The notes under the pieces are model-generated. The model did no database searches and was not told where the DNA came from. It saw only the letters and a program-made list of their open reading frames with translations. A DNA stretch of 33,258 bases from Muribaculaceae bacterium. Its GTDB lineage: Bacteria; Bacteroidota; Bacteroidia; Bacteroidales; Muribaculaceae. Shown here in pieces: positions 32,833 through 33,258 of this stretch (within the stretch, counting starts at the first letter, position 1; the number at the start of each line of letters is the position of its first letter). The position numbers and the translations under genes were made by a program. The stretch is taken from NCBI GenBank assembly GCA_022510465.1, contig JAFLTJ010000018.1, positions 1 to 33,258 of the forward strand, read 5' to 3'.

Positions 32833-33258
32833 ATGGGAAGAGCATTTGAATATCGCAAAGCGCGAAAATTGAAAAGATGGGGCAATATGTCCCGAACTTT
32901 TACACGCATTGGTAAAGAAATCACTATTGCAGCAAAAGCCGGCGGTCCAGACCCCGACATGAATCCTCGCTTGCGCGTACTTATGCAGAACGCAAAGGCT
33001 GCCAACATGCCTAAGGATACTGTAGAACGTGCCATTAAGAAGGCAACAGATAAGGATGCCGGCGACTACAAGGAGATTGTGTATGAGGGATATGGTCCTT
33101 ACGGTATCGCAATCGTTGTTGAGGCTGCTACCGACAACAATACACGTACGGTTGCTAACGTTCGTTCTTATTTCAACAAACATGGCGGTTCGCTTGGAAC
33201 CCAAGGCTCGCTGACGTTTATGTTTGACCACAAGAGTGTTTTCAAGATTAAACCCAAA
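32833..33258 (+). CDS. YebC/PmpR family protein, C-terminus cut by window edge
   Basis: N-terminal 142 residues of a YebC/PmpR (TACO1-like) family protein, usually about 240 long; members are annotated as DNA-binding regulators, and some are now linked to translation of difficult peptide stretches on the ribosome. The family start [20 protein letters not shown] is seen, a Bacteroidota variant of the usual AGHSKWxxI opening. It is followed by [54 protein letters not shown] and a [15 protein letters not shown] segment. The frame is open to the last base. It lies 40 nt after pheT. Nothing abnormal is seen in the part present. Confidence 0.93.
   Translation, partial: MGRAFEYRKARKLKRWGNMSRTFTRIGKEITIAAKAGGPDPDMNPRLRVLMQNAKAANMPKDTVERAIKKATDKDAGDYKEIVYEGYGPYGIAIVVEAATDNNTRTVANVRSYFNKHGGSLGTQGSLTFMFDHKSVFKIKPK

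Noticed and set aside
1-33258. CRISPR array, tRNA or rRNA gene, insertion sequence, integrase or phage genes
   Set aside because: No regularly spaced repeats, cloverleaf-like sequences, transposase motifs or flanking terminal repeats were seen; all gaps are short and mostly explained by promoters and terminators.

Overview
The window looks like chromosomal DNA of a gut-type Bacteroidales bacterium, most likely Muribaculaceae (S24-7) or a close relative. The support is the promoter style (a TTTG-like -33 box about 19-20 bp before TAnnTTTG, seen ahead of several operons), weak or absent Shine-Dalgarno sequences, many lipoprotein signals, C69 dipeptidase and cleaved-adhesin families, secreted proteins ending in a T9SS-like C-terminal domain, and typical Bacteroidota protein variants. 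The genus assignment is inference. I see no tRNA, rRNA, CRISPR array, insertion sequence or prophage, and no gene-free stretch above 300 bases.

Layout. 1-3744 (minus): a sugar-catabolic operon galK-xylB-xylA, with xylA running off the left edge. 3870-6765 (minus): a membrane GT2 glycosyltransferase-like protein followed by a secreted C69 dipeptidase. 6951-7316 (plus): a solitary MmcQ/YjbR gene, divergent from the GT2 gene. 7376-12066 (plus): an exopolysaccharide export/polymerisation operon (Wza-like lipoprotein, Wzc-like tyrosine kinase/co-polymerase, Wzy-like membrane protein) behind a roughly 160-nt structured leader. 12114-18905 (minus): a tightly packed six-gene run, two small lipoproteins, a SUI1/eIF1-like factor, an AddA/RecB-type helicase-nuclease, a GT2 and a GT4 glycosyltransferase, converging on the export operon. 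19056-21893 (minus) and 22041-26564 (plus): a divergent pair of large secreted proteins, an M6 metalloprotease and a 1507-residue mosaic of Fn3 and jelly-roll domains; they share a C-terminal domain and an unusual nested Fn3/jelly-roll architecture. 26804-30213 (plus): penicillin-binding protein 1A followed closely by an acyltransferase-3 membrane protein. 30324 to the right edge (plus): pheT and a YebC/PmpR-family gene, cut by the edge.

How the genes may work together. The two glycosyltransferases at 12114-14194 probably feed the polymer handled by the Wza/Wzc/Wzy set, so the exopolysaccharide locus is split into two convergent transcripts, one of which also carries housekeeping genes. No flippase and no initiating sugar-phosphate transferase lie in this window. 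The M6 protease and the giant surface protein look like a co-evolved secreted pair. Most of the rest is ordinary core metabolism. The least explained parts are the divergent secreted pair, the mixed six-gene operon and the leader of the export operon.
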